The notes beneath the pieces were generated by a model, which searched no databases, was not told where the DNA came from, and saw only the letters and a list, made by a program, of their open reading frames with translations. A DNA stretch of 64,000 nucleotides, from assembly GCF_963676685.1 (NCBI RefSeq), contig NC_092347.1, positions 93,066,208 to 93,130,207 of the forward strand. The letters are read 5' to 3'. Of the stretch, positions 60,370-64,000 are shown one piece after another; positions within the stretch are counted from its first letter, which is position 1, and each line of letters begins with the position of its first letter. Made by a program: the position numbers and the translations under genes. The DNA comes from Mytilus edulis. Its lineage: Eukaryota; Mollusca; Bivalvia; Mytilida; Mytilidae.

Positions 60370-60819
60370 GGGGTAAATTCAGTAAAAAATCTTCCATTAA
60401 CTTCAATGTAAACCTACATGTTCAATTAAATTCATAACTTTTTTACCTTTACAAATTAGGAGCTTTCATATTTCATTCATTAAAGTACAAATATAGCCCC
60501 ATTTTTTGCAACCATAAAAACATAGGGTCATGCGGCATTTTCGGGCCTTCCACATGGCTTTGTTTACAAACACTGTAGTTTCGCACTTAATTCCTACAAT
60601 GACTCCATCACTTTTCAATCCTGTTTTAAAAAAAAATAAATGCATTCAGCATTATTTAATTATTTTTTTTAACCTCAGAATTGATCCATCTAATAAAAAA
60701 AATATTATTGAAAACTTTATCTACCAATCATTGCAGCACAGGTCTTCAATTCTATACTGAAAGCTCTCCCCTAAATGGGCGGTCCCTGATGACGTATATT
60801 TATTTACTGAATTTACCCC
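60370..60819. repeat. 450-bp terminal-type repeat R6
   Basis: Same as R2, TATA on both sides. Confidence 0.85.
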
Positions 60820-61516
60820 TATAAGAGACAATTCTTCTTCAAATCATACTTGTTTTATATTAATCATGTAATTTAGCCTATTCTAAAGTTCCAGATTCAA
60901 TACAAGATCTGTAGTGGCTAAATTGTCAAAGTTTAAGGAAAATTTGTACTATAGCCCATATTGCGGCCAATGTATATTTTGTACAAAAAGATGTAAATTG
61001 AATGTTGTATAAAAAATGATGTAAAATATATTCTTTAATAAATATGAACTGTTTTTTGTGTTTGTTTGAACAAATAGTACCAGTTAATCTTAGAAAGATC
61101 TGTCATATTATATTCTGAGGTTAATATCTCCATATATGGAAGTTGTAATGAGTATACCTTGAAAATACCACAAAAAGTTGTTTCCAAGTCTTTTAAATGA
61201 GTGTCATACAAAAAAAAAATCAACATTAATATTTCCCTACACTAAATCTGTGTTTTTATATCTTGTATAGATCATTTAAAGTGCACACAGATAAGCTATA
61301 GGGTCATTCTCTATCAAAGATGAGAATGTCTTATCATACTGGTAGAGCCAGAGAAAAAACAGACTTTTCTTCAACTGTCACCCATAAAAATTATATCTTA
61401 GCAATAAAATTTATCCTGTTTCTGCACTTTCCTTCTTCTTACTTTTGTTAAATGAAATCAGAGAGTGACAAATATTGTTATAAGAATAATTATTTCATAA
61501 AAATTTGAATTAAAAA

Positions 61517-63962
61517 ATGGGACGTTATGCTGTACACTTAAAAAAACACAGATTTAAGAAGGGAAATATTCCACATAACAGAGGACTTAAATTGAAAAAT
61601 TCTAAAATACCTGTATTCCCTGTGATTAAATTTGAAAGACTATCCAAGGATGACTTTGATCTTGTGACAAAATCTGTTAGTATCAAACACTATGCTGAAA
61701 TTCCTATGCACCCAACATCAGGGCGGCTTCTGCGTCCAAAACAGGCATCCAAGACTGAAGTACAAAAATGTGCAGAAAATGAAAATAAGACTGGGTAAGA
61801 TCATATATTGCATTACAATTGATAAAGCAACTATTTACAGTATTTACTGGAAAATTTCAAACATCACATTAGAGAAACAAATATTTTATCAACAGTGTAT
61901 AGATGCAGGGTATGTAATACTGAAAAGTTATACAGAAAATTTTTGAATTGAAGAAACGCATTGAATGATGAAATAAATATATTATTTCTACGTACCAAAT
62001 AATTATTCGCATGTAAAAATACTTGAAAAGTGCTCATTTACAACATTATCTGCATCACAGCCTTAATAACTCTGCTCTGAAAAATAATGGCTCAAAGGGA
62101 GATAATTCTAATTTAAATCTTGATACTACACAATATAAAAAAGACAAATAAGCTATATTTGCTACACAATGATGCAAGACAGGGAGTTAATTAATGTCTT
62201 TCATTAATTTTTTACCTTTAGATCTGAACAATATACCAACAGAACAGTTACAATAAGTAAAAACACAGAAATGTGGAATGAGGTGTTTAGGGAACATCAG
62301 AATCTATCCCCTCACTGTAAAGGCAACCTTGAATGGGACTTGTCAAAGGAAAAAAAGTGGGGATCAGCTTGGAGAGAGTGTGCAAAATGTACACAATGCG
62401 CATACAAATCAAAAATGTTTAACTTGTACGAAGAGGTTGCCAGTGTAAAAAGGGGACGACGCGCAGCAAAAATAAATCTTGGATTACAAGTTGGTCTACA
62501 CCATACTCCAATTAGTACAGCAAGTTACCGTAAAATCTGTATGGCGTCAAATATTCCTCCTCCATCTGTATCTGGTATGCAACACACTGCTAATGCAATA
62601 TCTGAAAAGATAGAAGAAGAAAACATGAGAGATTTACAACGACAAAGGGAGAAAATTAAAAGGATAAAAAAGATACGGGGGGAAAATCCTGATGTTGTTA
62701 ACATTCAATCTGACTGTGTATACAATAATGCTATTTATTCTGGAATTGGAAAGACCCCTTTTCAACCAGCAACCCAGTGTGTGTATACAGTTGCTGAAAA
62801 TGAAACTTATAAACATAGCATTATAAATACATTACCAAAGTCTAAACTTTGTTCTAAGAGAAAACATACAGTTAGTACAAATGTAGGCGAACATGCTGGT
62901 CCGTGCACGGCAAATATCAACATGCAAGACAGTATAGGAAATGAAGAGCGGTGGGCAAGAGAGTGTTTTGAGGAGCTAAAAGAGGATGGATTAGAAATAA
63001 ATGAAGTTACAACTGACCCAGACAGCAGTGCGTACAGGGCGGCAGAGTGTTTATATCAGGAGGGACTAACATCAACAACGCCCATCCATTTTCTTGACAC
63101 TAGACATGTAGCATCTAACCATAGAAAATTTGTAAATAATTTATCCACAGTTTGTGACATCATGCCAGCTCGGTTAAAGGTGCAAAGAACCCGACTACAA
63201 AGTTTGTTTGCTTCTGACATGGCAGCCCGCTGTCAGGCAGAGTTCGTACAGGCTAATATTAGATATCACAAATCCCCTGACGTAATGAAATCCAAACTTT
63301 CATATGTTTCAGATGCCATAGTGGGCTGTTACTGTGGAGACCACACAGATTGTTCCCTATATTCATTTGTTTGTTCTAAATCTAGAAAATCTCAATCATG
63401 GATTGACAAAAGTGCATATTTAAAGAGACATAATTTTGAAATTGAGCTAAATGAAAACAGTGAAAATACTCTGCGCCAATGTGTCAATTACCGTCTGGGT
63501 CCAGGCATGCTTGCTAAAACAGCTAAAAGTGCAAATACACAAAAAGTTGAAGCCCTAAATCGATCCATACGTAGCACTGTACCAGTTAATGTTACCTATG
63601 CTAGAAACTTTACCGGCCGGGTACATACGGCATGTCACAAAGTCAATCATGGTACAGGCAATTCTATCGTCATCTTGTGTGAGGCTGCTGGTAGTCCAAT
63701 ACAACCGGGTACAAAAGTGGCAAAATCTCTAAAAAAATTAGAGGACCATAGTGATCAAATGAGAAATTGTAAATACTCTGAAAACAGTATCAATCACAGA
63801 AATGCAAGAAAGCATGCTCTGTATGATATACATGCACGGCATCAGGAGGAAAAAGATTATACGAAAAATAAACTTTTACCGGTCACTAAAAACAGTCCTA
63901 TGTACCCAAAAGACCACTCATATGGCAGACTCCGCAAGTCTACCAGGCTTTCAAATAAATAA
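61517..63962 (+). CDS. Mutator-like DDE transposase, copy 5
   Basis: Exons 61,517-61,794 and 62,222-63,962; complete, protein identical to copy 1. The array continues beyond the window. Confidence 0.72.
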
Positions 63963-63975
63963 TATTCACCTTAAT

Positions 63976-64000
63976 CTATAATAAACAATGTGGATAGTGA
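63976..64000 (-). CDS. His-Me finger endonuclease, copy 5 (only the 3' end in the window)
   Basis: The last 25 bases equal the 3' end of the other endonuclease copies (stop codon and the last codons); the rest lies outside. Confidence 0.7.

Larger units (their letters stand above)
43616..64000. mobile_element. Tandem array of a 4,075-bp composite transposon unit (runs off the window)
   Basis: Order seen: R-int-R-int-R-int-R-R-int-R-int(partial), where R is a 450-bp segment and int a 3,617-bp coding segment; every junction between them is TATA. R starts GGGGTAAATTCAGTAAA and ends with its inverse TTTACTGAATTTACCCC. Unit starts are 43,616, 47,691, 51,766, 56,295 (preceded by an extra R at 55,841) and 60,370. 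Proteins from all copies are identical in sequence, and the non-coding parts I compared also look identical. Each int carries a plus-strand Mutator-like transposase gene and a minus-strand His-Me endonuclease gene. The array starts exactly at the R terminus inside a hAT reading frame. Confidence 0.9.

Noticed and set aside
43616-64000. rDNA-like or satellite array, or a CRISPR-like repeat
   Set aside because: The unit is protein-coding with transposase and nuclease genes, and there are no rRNA blocks or short spacer-repeat structure.
43616-64000. LTR retrotransposon or endogenous virus array
   Set aside because: The direct repeats lack TG...CA ends, and there is no reverse transcriptase, integrase, protease or capsid frame; the encoded enzyme is a DDE transposase with an intron.
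1-64000. tRNA, rRNA or other structured RNA genes
   Set aside because: No cloverleaf with A/B-box spacing or rRNA core sequence was recognised by eye on either strand; a covariance-model scan would be needed to exclude small ones.

Overview
This looks like nuclear DNA of a bivalve mollusc, most probably a mussel (Mytilus or a close relative). It is AT-rich, has GT-AG introns, carries a fibrinogen-related lectin gene, and is full of interspersed repeats I recognise from mussel sequence. That assignment is by recognition, not by a search.

Layout. 1-9.3 kb is repeat-rich: a TTAA-flanked MITE, several copies of a mussel repeat called 'family A' here, and a CR1-like LINE 3' end that contains a captured fragment of the neighbouring lectin gene. 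9.34-14.8 kb holds a two-exon fibrinogen-related protein (FReD) gene with signal peptide, long coiled coil and C-terminal fibrinogen domain. 16.8-17.4 kb has a PIF/Harbinger transposase remnant. 19.18-41.25 kb carries three tandem, same-strand, three-exon genes for small secreted 8-cysteine proteins (SVWC-like, provisional). Intron 1 of the first gene contains a 7.4 kb Academ-like DNA transposon (19,324-26,760) whose XPG/FEN-like nuclease gene is broken. Between the first and second of these genes lies a reverse-transcriptase retroelement interrupted by a 1.17 kb hAT-like non-autonomous element with a 5-bp target duplication.

43,616-64,000 is the most striking part: a tandem array of a 4,075-bp unit, apparently identical between copies and running off the window. 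Each unit has (i) a 450-bp segment capped by 17-bp inverted repeats and placed like a terminal direct repeat, (ii) a spliced gene for a 672-aa Mutator-like DDE transposase, and (iii) a convergent gene for a 127-aa His-Me finger endonuclease with the residue spacing of I-PpoI. The left edge of the array falls exactly at the 450-bp repeat terminus and cuts a hAT transposase reading frame. One position (56,291) has two 450-bp repeats head to tail with only TATA between them, like a two-LTR junction. I read the array as a composite DNA transposon with terminal direct repeats that carries its own homing-type nuclease and has been amplified in tandem. This arrangement is not one I can match to a named family.

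How it fits together: the host genes are secreted, probably defence-related proteins (lectin and small cysteine-rich peptides). The rest is layered mobile DNA, often nested: a MITE inside the Academ-like element inside an intron, a hAT-like element inside a reverse transcriptase, and an array inside a hAT remnant.
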